From assembly GCA_021292165.1 (NCBI GenBank), contig JAHFWL010000292.1, positions 62,001-126,000 of the forward strand: a stretch of 64,000 bases of DNA. Reading direction: 5' to 3'. Of this stretch, positions 41,795-51,316 are shown piece after piece. This DNA comes from Shinisaurus crocodilurus. Its lineage: Eukaryota; Chordata; Lepidosauria; Squamata; Shinisauridae. Under the pieces are notes generated by a model. That model saw only the letters and a program-made list of their open reading frames with translations. It did not search any database and was not told the DNA's origin. The stretch's first letter is position 1, and every line of letters begins with the position of its first letter. The translations under genes were made by a program, and so were the position numbers.

Positions 41795-41808
41795 CTGGGC
41801 CCATGACC
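41795..41808 (-). other. Copia primer-binding site, tRNA-iMet anticodon arm
   Basis: On minus, GGTCATGGGCCCAG directly follows the LTR end ...CCGACA. It is complementary at 13 of 14 positions to CTGGGCCCATAACC of the vertebrate initiator-Met tRNA anticodon arm. Drosophila copia is known to prime from a half-molecule of this tRNA, so location and match support the assignment. Confidence 0.75.
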
Positions 41809-41882
41809 TGTCGGAAGTTTGCTGTCGCCCCACGTAGCAGAGTTAGGAGTTGTTGTGTGCAAGCACAGAGAATAACGAGGAG
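41809..41882 (-). repeat. Copia 5' LTR remnant
   Basis: 74 bases (TGTCGGAAGTTTGCTGTCGC ... AATAACGAGGAG) matching the start of the 3' LTR at 33849 with three to four differences. The rest of the LTR is missing; a LINE tail follows at 41905. Confidence 0.85.
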
Positions 41883-42116
41883 GATTGCATGATGATGGTG
41901 ATGATATTTATTTATTTATTTATGTATTTATGATATTTATTAATCGCCCATCTGGCCGGTCACCCGGCCAACCTAATGATATTGTGTTAATCATTATGTT
42001 TGATTGTTTTCAATTGTTGTTCACCGTCTTTGCTGGGGTTTTTTTTTTTTAAAGCAAATCAAGTAGTATATAAATGTTAACAAATCAATCATGATTAATG
42101 TTTATATCTGAATATT
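41883..42116 (-). mobile_element. L2-like LINE tail fragment and AT-rich flank
   Basis: 41905-41972 repeats the L2-like 3' end (TTTA-type run, ATTAATCGCCCATCTGGCCG and GTCACCCGGCCA) seen at 38625-38690. Only about 70 bases are present. 41973-42116 is AT-rich and unassigned, and the missing LTR half does not resume. Confidence 0.7.
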
Positions 42117-42124
42117 AATATGGC

Positions 42125-42888
42125 CAGGGCCGGATTAAGATAGGGGCTATTGGAGCTGCAGCTCCAGGCCCCTACCCCAAAATAGGCCCACAACAAATAG
42201 GGACGCTGCACGCGTGGCGCCGCGCTGGGGAAATGAGGACGTCCAGTTGCTCACCTGCGCGGGGCGTTGCCAGAGGTGAGCACGCCGAGGAGCAGAGGTT
42301 GCCGCCCATTGCCACTACGCTGGGCTGTAGAGAGCGGAGCGGCCCAGACGCCGGAGAAGGGCCGATGCCGACCTGCGCGAGGCGCAGGCAGGGCGAGGAC
42401 TTCCACCGCTCGCCACTGCCAGCCTCGCTTCGAGCGCACCCACCAGTGAGGAGGACATCTCTGGAAGTGGAAGGAACTTTAAGGAAGAGAAGTTCGAGTG
42501 GAGCAGGCAGCTGCTTCCCAGCCCGGCCCCGCCCGCCTCGCCCTGCCGGGCCTTGCCTCCGCCGACAGCAAGCTCCTCCTCGCCTCGTCCGGCTCAGACC
42601 TGCCTCTGACCCGGTTCTCACAGTGGTGGCAGGACTGGCGCGCCGGCGGCGGGGAAGCAGCTGCGTGCGCGGCTCTCTGGCTGGGCGCCGACGGACTCCC
42701 CCGGGTCAGCCTTCCCCAACTGGGTGCCCACCAGCGGTGTTGGACTACAACTCCCATCGTGCTGGCTGGGGGTGATGGGGGCTACAGTCCAGTTCACCTG
42801 GAGGGCGCCAGGTTGGGGGAGGCTGGCCGGGGGTGGGTGGGGACAAAATCCTCAGCACCAGGCCCATAATGGTCTTAATCCAGCCCTG
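42125..42888. mobile_element. hAT-type non-autonomous element, GC-rich interior
   Basis: 764 bp with TIRs CAGGGCCGGATTAAGA and its near-complement TCTTAATCCAGCCCTG, flanked by a perfect 8-bp duplication AATATGGC (42117-42124, 42889-42896). The interior 42230-42700 is CpG-rich, and 42700-42840 contains a hairpin-like line (TTGGACTACAACTCCCATCG, GGGCGCCAGGTTGGGGGAGG) common to other squamate MITEs. Open frames across the GC-rich part lack domains; no transposase. Confidence 0.88.
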
Positions 42889-42896
42889 AATATGGC

Positions 42897-43461
42897 TTTT
42901 CCAAAGTGCGTCTGGCACTCTGCGTGGCAGGATTTCCCCCCTCTTTAGAGAGTCCCTGTGTTAAATTCTTCTGTGTTTTCTCAGTAGCACCCACTAGATG
43001 GTACCAGTGTGCCATAAATGGTGCTGGAAATGAATAAGATTTCCCCGTGATTCCTGCCTGCAGCAGCGGAGAAACAAAGGTTGCAAAGTTTGGGGAGCTA
43101 TAAAATTCTCCTACCCACACGGGTTATTACGTGTGGAGCCTCAAGCTGTTTTCCCTGAGGGTGTTGCGGTCCTGGGATGCTTCTATGTAGAAATATTGTA
43201 ACACGTGAAGCCGCTCTGAAGGCAACAATCCACAAATGACATATTTCATATTTCAGAGTTGTTTTCGTTGTTTCGTTGGGCCCCAAAGCAACAGAGAACC
43301 TTCTGGCACCTTAAAGGCCAACACATTTATTCTGGCCATGAGCTTTCATGGACACTGTCCACTTGCAAAGATGTATGATGTGTTAATCTCCAATTGGCCG
43401 ATCTATATACATGCAGGATTGATGGGTGTAAACTGTGTTGTCAGAGAGAATTGAAATTCAT
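42897..43461. other. Unassigned non-coding stretch
   Basis: No gene. 43270-43400 contains 'cagagaaccttctggcacct', 'gccaacacatttattctggc' and 'catgagctttcatggacact', a line I know from MITE-like repeats, but the ends were not resolved. Confidence 0.4.
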
Positions 43462-43665
43462 GGCAGAGCGGGTTCTAGTCCCCGCTCTGCCATGAAACTC
43501 ACTGGGTGACTTTGGGCCAGTCACTGCCTCTCAGCCTAACCTACCTCACAGGGTTGTTGTGAGGATAAAATGGAGAGGAGAAGGAGAATTATGTAAGCCG
43601 CCTTGAGTTCCTTGCAGGAAAAAAGGCAGGGTATAAATGTAATAAATAAATAAATAAATAAATGC
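43462..43665 (+). mobile_element. tRNA-derived SINE (MIR-like), 5' truncated
   Basis: B-box-like GGTTCTAGTCC (43470-43480), then CTGGGTGACTTTGGGCCAGT, 'cctaacctacctcacagggt', 'tgtgaggataaaatggagag', 'gccgccttgagttccttgca' and an AATAAATAAATA tail. Same family and order as 50234-50486. Confidence 0.88.
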
Positions 43666-43828
43666 TAATGCTAACAACAACAACAACAACAAATAATACA
43701 GACACTGATGATTACCTTAATAACTGCCATTCACAAAAGAATGCTGGGTGATAACAGAGACATCATTGAAACAGTGAGCCAAAAACCCTTTATCCTTATT
43801 CAAACCACAGGAAATAGCGTAGAATGTC

Positions 43829-43873
43829 TTAGGGTACAACCCTATGACATGTTTAGGGAGAAAAGTCCTAAAT
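43829..43873 (+). repeat. Half of a hairpin MITE
   Basis: GGGTACAACCCTATGACATG and the following TTTAGGGAGAAAAGTCCTA parallel one arm of the palindromic MITE at 47499-47602 with several changes. Confidence 0.4.
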
Positions 43874-44225
43874 TTCTCTGTATTTTTAGAGTAGGAGAAA
43901 GTATTGTCACTTATATTTGTTTTAGAGAAAATCGGAGGTCCGTTTTAGTTTTGGCTTATGTTGATGATTATATGTTTTTTTTGGTGTGGTGTTTGATTTA
44001 AAAAAGAAAAAAACAAAACAAAACAAAACAAAAACAGAAGGTTCAAGGCAAAGGGGGCAGGCCCAAAGGCAAAGGGGGTGAGGCCCAAAATAGAAGAAAA
44101 TAGCCGCGTAGTTTGGCTTCATGAAGCTTTAGGGGCGGCACTTCAGGAGAACCAACTGCACAAAAACCAGGAAGACACCAAACAATCCCAGCAGAAGGAG
44201 GTGGGGCCATCCCGGGACCCCCAGC
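43874..44225. other. Unassigned, with (AAAAC)n run
   Basis: 44003-44035 is an AAAAC/AAACA simple repeat; 44044-44095 repeats a GGCAAAGGGGG-type line twice. No coding region recognised. Confidence 0.45.
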
Positions 44226-44405
44226 ATTGGGACAGGCCTGTGGCTCTCGCTGGCTCAGCTTGTCTGAGCGTGGAAAGCGAAGCAGGGTCAGGCCTGGTGA
44301 TTACTTGGATGGGAGACCCCTCCTCTAGTTTCCTGCATTGAGCAGGGGGGTTGGACACGATGGCCTTGTCGGCCCCTTTCAACTCTATGATCTATGAAAA
44401 TCTAT
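44226..44405 (+). mobile_element. 5S rRNA-headed SINE with CR1-like tail
   Basis: The head (44236-44320) resembles 5S rRNA: GCTTGTCTGAGCGTGGAAAG, CGAAGCAGGGTCAGGCCTGG and TACTTGGATGGGAGACC. This includes the internal pol III control region. It joins directly to CCTCTAGTTTCCTGCATTGA and the CR1-type 3' end with repeated CTATGA. A second full copy is at 51132-51316. It is not a 5S gene: the 3' stem is replaced by the tail. Confidence 0.85.
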
Positions 44406-45194
44406 GACCCCCCAGAGGGCTAGATTGGGACCGCAACTCACTCCTGCCATACATATTGAGCAACTGGCCTGGGTGCTGGGAAACTGACAGCCAGAGAGAG
44501 AGAGAGTCACCTCCATCTTCCTGACCACTTCCGACATGCTTGGAGAGAGGATCTTGAAAACACTATGGATTAGTGATGGGTGGGTCTCCTCTCTCCCCTC
44601 CTCCTCTCCTGCCAGCTAATGTCAGGTATGGCTCGGAAATAAGCTGAGCGACTCCCCCCCCTCCTCCCCTAAATTGGGAAGTACCTCAGCTTATTTTCTG
44701 GCCAGATCAAATTTGTCTCGAGTATCTTATTAGCCTTGCATCTTATTTATTTTATTTTATTTTTAAAGCCACAAATGATTACTATTGCTGCGACTGGGCA
44801 GATGGGCTAGCAAAAACAATTCTGGGCTAGTCGCTCTTGCGTCCTCCTTTGCAGGCCTGTCTCCCTATGCGACCATGTCAGGAAACAGAGCTACCGGTAC
44901 CTTAAAATGGGATTAGGAAGAAGCCATCCCTTAAGCAAATGGTGCAGTCAGTGTGGTGTCGTTTGGTGAGCGTTTCCCTTTGAAATTAAAGCCAGTAAAT
45001 CTAGAAGATCAAGTCTGGCTCCTTGTATTGCCTCTGGCACATCTGAGTGCTGTTTACACACACCCTGATCCATGTCTCACTTTTTTAAACAAATGTTCCC
45101 ATCAGTGAGTCTTCTCAATGCCAGAGGACCGAATGTGTGAATAGCTACAGGTCTGCAGATTTAAATCCCATCACCAGGCCCTTTCTCTTGTTGC
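44406..45194. other. Unassigned non-coding stretch
   Basis: No gene. An AG run at 44494-44506 and T/A-rich patches near 44745-44770. Nothing else recognised. Confidence 0.4.
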
Positions 45195-45898
45195 AACTTT
45201 ATTGTATGCCTGCGAAACATGGACTATCTATAACCGTCACCTCCAACTCCTTGAAATATTTCATCAACGTTGCCTCCGGAAAATCCTGCAAATTACTTGG
45301 GAAGATAGGTGAACAAATGTCAGTGTACTGGAAGAAGCAAAGACTACTAGCATTGAAAAAATGATCCTTCAACGCCAACTTCAGTGGACCGGTCATGTTG
45401 TTCGAATGCCTGACTGCCATCTCCCAAAGCAGTTACTTTATTCCCAACTCAAGGATGGAAAGCGGGATATCGGTGGTCAATATAAGAGGTTTAAAGATGT
45501 TCCTAAGGCTAATCTAAAAAAATGCAATATAAACATCAAAAACTGGGAAGCTCTGGCCCATGAACGATCTAACTGGAGGCTGGCCTTTCACAAAGGTTCT
45601 ATGGACTTTGAAGAAGCCCGAGTGTAAGGTGAAAGGGAGAAACGTGCTAAGCGAAAAGCACGTCAAATGAATCCTTTACAGGACCATCTTCCATCTGGTA
45701 ACCTGTGTCCTCACTGTGGGAAGCTGTGTGGATCTAGAATTGGCCTCCACAGTCACTTACGGACCCATCGCTAGAATCTACACAATTTTCTTTATAATTT
45801 TTCCTCCTTTTAAAATCTCCTTTTTGTAATTTTTTTTAAAATCCTGGAAGACAATCTTACTCGGTCACGAGTGATCGCCTGACTGACTGACTGACTGA
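45195..45898 (+). mobile_element. RTE-like LINE, 3' third
   Basis: Starts at LLYACETWT-equivalent coding sequence and keeps the C-terminal part, here with CGA (Arg) where 14748 has TGA. A TAA at 45625-45627 (GTG-TAA) interrupts before the zinc-finger end at 45700-45770. It ends with 'gacaatcttactcggtcacg' and a clear (TGAC)n tail at 45877-45898. Confidence 0.88.
45361..45627 (+). pseudogene. RTE-like ORF C-terminal fragment
   Basis: 88 codons (LQRQLQWTGHVVRMPDCHLP, YSQLKDGKRDIGGQYKRFKD, ALAHERSNWRLAFHKG) of the RTE ORF, ending in a premature TAA. An in-frame TGA also breaks the part before 45361 (45309-45311). Confidence 0.82.
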
Positions 45899-45904
45899 GT
45901 AGGC

Positions 45905-46080
45905 GATCATAGATTTCATAGATTTCATAGATCATAGAGCTGGAAGGAGCCTACAAGGCTATGACCGAGTAAGATTGTCTTCCAGGATAAAATTACAAAA
46001 ATAATTATATAAAGAGGAAATTGTATAAAATTGTGTAGACTCTAGCGATGGGTCCGTAAGTGACTGTGGAGACTGTACAC
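45905..46080 (-). mobile_element. CR1-type tail and inverted RTE 3' UTR
   Basis: 45913-45958 is a CR1-like tail on minus (repeated ATAGATTTC and 'gctggaaggagcctacaagg'). 45960-46075 is an RTE 3' UTR on minus, so two RTE tails meet tail to tail around this short tract. Confidence 0.75.
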
Positions 46081-46269
46081 AGCGGTCCAAGGGTCATATT
46101 TGTGGCTATTCCTCCACAATGGGAAGTGGGGGGGTTTCCTAAGAATTACATGAGTACCCCTTGTTTGATCACTTGAACATTGCCAAGATGTGCACTGATC
46201 TGCTGGCGGCATTTATTTATTTATTTACAGCATTTCCACCCTGCTCTTTGGTCAAATTAAAAAATATAT

Positions 46270-46609
46270 ATTTAAAATTTAAAAATTTCTCCCAGAATGG
46301 CTTACACAGATTATTACTACCTTTAAAGATTTTCACGTCACCTAAAAAAGAGATGGGAGAGAAAGATATTGGAAGATCTATAGAAGATAAAGCATGGCTA
46401 GAAATCTTTAAAGTAAGTAAACATGTTTCATTAGTGCTTCCTGGAAAGAAGCTCAGTATAAAATTTTACATAGGTGGTATATGACTCCACAAAGAATGAA
46501 CAGAATATATAAAATGAACGGATTTGGTTGTTGGGAGGGTGGATGCAGATTTGATTCATGTAGTGTGGAGTTGTCCAGAGGTCCAAGAATATTGGATGCC
46601 AGTTGTTCA

Positions 46610-46661
<52 letters not shown>

Positions 46662-46800
46662 GGAGTTAATATAGGTTCATTGTTTATATTACTAAACTAT
46701 TTGGTAAAAGTTGTAGAAAAGACTATTAAGGATTTGACTATAAAAGAAATTGAAGAGGGGGAAAAGCCCACAATATATTGTTGCCTGTTGTAAAGCGAAA
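46270..46800 (+). mobile_element. L1-like LINE, ORF2 C-terminal remnant
   Basis: Fragments KDIGRSIEDKAWLEIFKVSK, MTPQRMNRIYKMNGFGCW and ADLIHVVWSCPEVQEYW, corresponding to the L1 ORF2 C-terminal Cys region (C-x-x-C...H...C), in broken frames. An (AAT)n run interrupts it at 46612-46660 and traces continue to about 46800. Confidence 0.6.
46612..46660. repeat. (AAT)n microsatellite
   Basis: About 49 bases of uninterrupted AAT repeat inside the L1-like remnant. Confidence 0.95.
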
Positions 46801-47029
46801 TATTTTGGGGTGGCTTGATCTGGAATGGGCCTCTAAGACCCATCAACTTTACAAAAAAAAACCCCAAACTGCTTCTGGCGAGATGAAAACTGCAAGAACT
46901 GGTTTGTTGATATGGATCATCACAGCTGCTTGCAGTTTTTGGCCTCTCTTTGGGCCCCCCAAGGCTATGGGAACTGTCAGGATGAGCCAACCAGCCAGTA
47001 TTTACTGGTCCAAATCAGTAAGTTCTTCA

Positions 47030-47270
47030 AAACATAAGAAGAGCCCTGCTGGATCAGACCAAAGGTCCATCTAATCAAGAACTTGCTCCCTAGATACCCA
47101 ACTGATGTTGCCACTCTCCAGAACTTGTACTGGGAGGTAGACTACCACCGAATATGGCAGATCGATGTCGTTATCACGACTAGTAGTCATGGATAATCAC
47201 CTTCTCAATGAATTTGTTGAACCCCTCTTTTAAAAACCACCTAAGCCATCCCCACATCTTATGGTAGCAG
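47030..47270 (-). repeat. LINE-like interspersed repeat
   Basis: Starts AACATAAGAAGAGCCCTGCT and GGATCAGACCAAAGGTCCAT, and contains AGTAGTCATGGATAATC; minus-strand copy of the family at 22915-23135. Confidence 0.65.
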
Positions 47271-47498
47271 TGGCTTTTGGGGGGCTGGTGTGTGTGTGTC
47301 AGGTCACCGCGACTGGGACGTGACAGGGGCATCGCTAGGCAAAGATTCTGGCCCCGGGCCCATAAGACACAATTCTGTGTGAAATCTGCAGATGACGATT
47401 TATATCTGTTTAGACATAATTACTGGGATTTGTTTAAATTTCACAGGAGACAAAGCCAGCCCGTGAATTTCTCATTCAGATCACCTCAGATAAAATAA

Positions 47499-47602
47499 GG
47501 GCGCAATCCTATGCAGGTTTAGGCAGAAAAAAGGCCTACAACTCCCAGCATGCTGGGAGTTGTAGGCCTTTTTTCTGCCTAAACCTGCATAGGATTGCGC
47601 CC
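47499..47602. mobile_element. PIF/Harbinger-type hairpin MITE, perfect palindrome
   Basis: 104 bp made of two perfect 52-base arms with no spacer: GGGCGCAATCCTATGCAGGT ... CCCAGCA|TGCTGGG ... ATTGCGCCC, flanked by TAA on both sides. A 3-bp TAA duplication and a GGG/CCC terminus fit PIF/Harbinger MITEs. Half of a related unit is at 49868-49929. Confidence 0.82.
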
Positions 47603-48995
47603 TAAATTCTTCAATTAATTTGCGCCCTGACCCAGATCATTCCAAACCAATGGGAAAAAACCCTCCCCCCCCACACATATGATTGGCCATGCAGTCGAAG
47701 ATGTTTTTTGGGGTGTGTTGCAGCATGTGGGAAGTAAGGAGTTAACCTTTCCCTTCCCAGAAGTAATCCCCTTGAAAATTGCCCCCCCTCCAGCATGGCA
47801 ATTAAGCCGAGAAAAACAAAAACCCCTTCTTGTTGGCACCAGTGGATACTCAGGGCTCTGTGGAATATATCTGTGGCCCTGAGAAATAGAGTCAGGGCCA
47901 CACGGCCCTTATGGAGCCCAGGGCTAGAAACACCACTGAGATGTGTAAAGCCAGAGAAAGGCAAGCTTTTGCCAGCTTTTACCCATCCCAGTTTGTAGCC
48001 CGGTTCCACCGATGACCCACAGCGGCTTCTGCCTTAACTCAGCAGATTTGAGCCAGATTGAAGATGCCTCCAGGCACTGCACTTTTGACGAGTGCCCCCG
48101 CGCCCCACACGTTCCGTACTGGCTCTGCCCGCTTTGTCTAGGAGGTGAGTGTTTTTGAAATCAAAAGCTGGCAATCCTATGTGAATAACAGAGATCAGCT
48201 TCTCTTCTAGAATCGGCACCCAGTGCAAAGTTGGCAGTGGGGGTGTGGGTTCTGGGGCTGGCTAAAAACAAACCGTGGACTGAATGGAAGAGACTAATGT
48301 GGGCTGGAGAGAGCCCCCCAAGAATGCAAGCCAGTGTGGAAGAAAGCCAACTGCTGCCTGTGGCGTGTGCATACCCTCCAACATGTCACAGATGAAAATA
48401 GGGACACACATGTGAATTTGTAAGAGGTGTGGTTAAGCAGCATGAAGGTGTGATCAAGAGGGCGTGGCCAGGCAACATGTGGGCGTGGCCAAGGGTATGG
48501 CTAGGTCAACCAAGGGGCATAGTCAGGTACAACAGTTATTAGAGGAAACACACAGAATCTTATATATTATAATTGTTACATTATTATATTATATATTATT
48601 TTATAGTATTTTATAAGTGGCTTTTGTAATATTTTTTTAACCTTACTTAAACCCTTAATCGTTGATATCTGGTGTTTTTCATGGGGGGGGGGCGTCAGTG
48701 CTTGCAGTGCTTGTTTTAAAATGGTCAGGATTGGCACAAATTCAACAGAACATCCCCCAAACATGGAGCTTCAGAGAGAAGGGGAAGTTTCTTACATTTC
48801 CTTCTGACACTGTAAACTCACCTGTTAGAGGCACAGAGTCAGCTCTGTTACGAAATAAAATCTTTGGCAATATAAAGATAGGACTCATGTGATAAATTCC
48901 CTCATTCACCTCTCCCACTGCACACGCACACACATCTGTTCCTTCCCTGCTCTCTTTCTCTCTGTGGGCAGTCGTTTGAGCCTAAGCAGAGCTAT
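47603..48995. other. Unassigned non-coding stretch
   Basis: No gene. 48420-48530 shows a loose GGGCGTGGCC-type repeat; 48550-48610 is AT-rich. No element was recognised. Confidence 0.4.
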
Positions 48996-49061
48996 CTTAA
49001 AGGAACCATGGGCAAAATTGCAGCTAAGCTTAGCTGCAATTTTGCCCATGGCTCCTTTAAG
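48996..49061. repeat. 66-bp inverted repeat
   Basis: Two 33-base arms (CTTAAAGGAACCATGGGCAA ... AGCTAAG and complement) with one mismatch and no spacer, centred on AAGCTT at 49026-49031. Probably a MITE hairpin; no clear target duplication. Confidence 0.75.
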
Positions 49062-49320
49062 TAGCTTGCAGTTGCAGGAGGCAGGGGAATTCGGGACTCT
49101 GCATAACAAAGTGAGAAGCCTTGATGGCTTAAGGGTTTTTGGGAAGGTCCTGGCATTTTCAGGGTAGTTGGAGACAATGCATGTGTACACTCTTGATTCT
49201 GGACAAACAGCCTGGGCAGCTTTTTGTGTCATCTCAGAAACCTAGAGAACCTGTTTGATCAGGGGCACTGGTGGGACAAAAAAGATATGTGTGGTGGGAA
49301 GCAAAGACTCTCGCAAGTTA

Positions 49321-49602
49321 CAGTAAAACCTTGGATTGCAAGTAACTTGGTCTGCAAGTGTTTTGCAAGACAAGCAAATTTTTAAAATAAATTTTAACTT
49401 GATAAACAAGCGACGTCTTGCAATACAAGTACTGTAGTACGGTCAAAAAAAATGAAGACTTTACACTATCATTCTTTATTGCAGCTTAAATTAAAAATAT
49501 GTGTACAAATGTCTTATGGGGAATTTTGCTTTGATATACAAGTGCTTTGGATTGCAAGCACATTTCTGGAACAAATTATGCTTGCTATCCAAGGTATTAC
49601 TG
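49321..49602. mobile_element. pogo/Tigger-type MITE (Tc1/mariner superfamily)
   Basis: 282 bp with TIRs CAGTAAAACCTTGGATTGCA and the complement of CTATCCAAGGTATTACTG, flanked by TA on both sides (49319-49320, 49603-49604). The interior repeats TTGCAAG-type words. No transposase. Confidence 0.8.
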
Positions 49603-49867
49603 TACTTAGGGGAATTCCCTTAAAAATTGCCTTCTCTCTCTCTCCAGGATAGGTTTGCAGACGCTATGAAATTGAACGAATAGCTGCTGCTGACAGATAA
49701 ATGGCAGTTCATAGTTGAGCCACACGGTGGCAGCATAGCCACAGGATTGCATCAAAGACTCTGGAATTGCAAACGTTTCTCCTGGTAAATGGGATATGGC
49801 GAGAAAAGAGGCACTATTTTTCGTAATTCCCTAAGGGTGAGTATATGAGTGTTAATCCCAGAGACCA

Positions 49868-49929
49868 AAGGCGCAATCCTATGCAAGTTTAGACAGAAAA
49901 AAAAAAAAAAGGCCTACAACTCCCAGCTG
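49868..49929 (+). repeat. Half of a Harbinger-type hairpin MITE
   Basis: GGCGCAATCCTATGCAAGTT, an A-run of 14 and GGCCTACAACTCCCAGC match the left arm of 47499-47550; the second arm is missing. Confidence 0.7.
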
Positions 49930-50233
49930 CGGCAACACAAAAGCAGAAAGGTGGAAAAAAGACACACGGAACATTATGCAATATATCTGACAGTGACTGA
50001 AACCTGAAATGAAACCATGCTCTCCCCCAGAATAGAAGAATGAAGCAGCTTTTCCATGTGGCTGTTGAAAAGCCAGGCATTTGTTTGCTCAGAGGCATCA
50101 TAGAATCATGCTAGGCAGGAGCTTGTTAGAAGAAAAAAGCACCCAGTGCAAGGTTGCAATAAGCACAGGCCCAATGAGCAGCTGCAGTGACGCCATGCTG
50201 CCTAGCGGACAGTGCCCATGAAAGCTTCTGCCA

Positions 50234-50486
50234 TAATAAATTTATTTATTTATTTATTATATTTATAACCCCACCTTTTTTCCCTGCAAGGAACCCAAGG
50301 CGGCTTACATAGTCCTCCCCCTCCTCCTCTCCATTTTATCCTCACAACAACCCTGTGAGGTAGGTTAGGCTGAGCGTCAGTGACTGGCCCAAAGTCACCC
50401 AGTGAGTTTTCATGGCCGAGCGGGGACTAGAACCCGGATCTCCCGAGTCCCGGTCCGACACTCTCACCACCACGCCACGCTGGCTT
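50234..50486 (-). mobile_element. tRNA-derived SINE (MIR-like), near full length
   Basis: On minus: tRNA-like head ending in GGGTTCTAGTCCC (B-box, 50424-50436 on plus as complement), CTGGGTGACTTTGGGCCAGT, CCTACCTCACAGGGTTGTTG, TAAGCCGCCTTGGGTTCC and an AATAAATAAATA tail at 50236-50260. Confidence 0.9.
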
Positions 50487-50966
50487 AGCGTTAGCGCTCA
50501 ATCCTACGGGATTGCCCGTAACCGTCTGAACTCGGAGGATTACAACAAGCATCCTGACTGTGCAGGGCGGGACAAGTGCGGGGGTGAAGGTCGCCTCCGT
50601 GCTCCTCCCGGCCTGCAAAGGAGCTAGATGGCCAATTTTGGCTGTCTAATTGTGGCGCTTCGGAGTGGGAGGGAAGGAGGCTTATGCGCCGCCAGGAGAC
50701 CCCGTATCTTGGTTGCGCCGGTCTCCTCCCCGCCCCACTCCCCACCCACTAAACCCTTTCTCCAAGGTTGCTTTTGCAGGGAGGGTGCTCTGAGCATGGA
50801 CCTCGGAGCTGGGACTCCAAAAAACCCCACGGCCCTCTAGGCACCATCCGGGGGCCATAAGGTTACTCTGCTGGTTCTGGTTAGTCGATAAGGTGCCACA
50901 AGGCTCCCTTGTTGGTTTTGCTGCAACAGACCATCATGGCCCCAAGTCCCCTGGAGAATACTCCAA
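50487..50966. other. Unassigned, moderately GC-rich
   Basis: No gene or element recognised. Several short overlapping frames run across it on both strands without domains. Confidence 0.4.
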
Positions 50967-51112
50967 CGTAGCGTTTCCCAACCGGATGCCCTGCAGATGT
51001 ATTGGACTGTAACAGCCCCATTCCTGGCCAACATGGCACGCTGGCTGGGGATGATGGGGGGGGTTGTACTTCCAACACAGTTGGAGTGCGTCGTGTTGGG
51101 GAAGGCTGCGGT
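50967..51112. mobile_element. Hairpin-type MITE (hAT-like), diverged
   Basis: Left GTTTCCCAACCGGATGCCCT and right CGTGTTGGGGAAGGCTG are roughly complementary ends. Between them are TTGGACTGTAACAGCCCC and GGGATGATGGGGGGG. The same family ends occur at 51868-51955 and inside 42700-42840. Confidence 0.55.
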
Positions 51113-51131
51113 CATGCATTTCATTTTATGT

Positions 51132-51316
51132 ATTTAAGACATAGATTTCATAGATCATAGGATCATAGAGTTGGAAGGAGCCTAAGGCTATCGAGTCCAA
51201 CCCGCTGCTCAGTGCAGGAAACTAGAGGAGGGGTCTCCCATCCAAGTAATAACCAGGCCTGACCCTGCTTAGCTTTCCACACTCAGACAAGCTGAGCCAG
51301 CGTGAGCCACAGGCCT
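51132..51316 (-). mobile_element. 5S rRNA-headed SINE with CR1-like tail
   Basis: Full minus-strand copy: head (51316 down to about 51232) with GGAAAGCTAAGCAGGGTCAG and ACTTGGATGGGAGACC, then CCTCTAGTTTCCTGCACTGA and the CR1-type tail ending in ATCTATGTCT. Confidence 0.88.

Larger units (their letters stand above)
33849..41882 (-). mobile_element. Ty1/copia LTR retrotransposon with nested insertions
   Basis: Minus-strand element: truncated 5' LTR (41809-41882), tRNA-iMet-type PBS (41795-41808), leader holding an L2-like LINE, gag with CCHC knuckle, protease, integrase, RT and RNase H, PPT and 3' LTR. The order gag-PR-IN-RT-RH is diagnostic of copia, as opposed to gypsy or retroviruses. Breaks: frame shifts near 36856 and 35600, a hAT MITE in the integrase C-terminal region, and loss of most of the 5' LTR. 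Copia elements are uncommon in vertebrates but are known from fish, amphibians and reptiles. Confidence 0.9.

Noticed and set aside
42233..42869. ORFs of 120-180 codons on both strands inside the hAT element
   Set aside because: GC-driven open frames without domains, overlapping on opposite strands; no transposase signature.
43900..43985. YVDD-like peptide suggesting another reverse transcriptase
   Set aside because: Flanking residues show no RT motif, and the upstream part is a MITE arm; chance resemblance.
44236..44320. A 5S rRNA gene
   Set aside because: The 3' stem is replaced by a CR1-type tail and repeated copies share the fusion; it is a SINE head.
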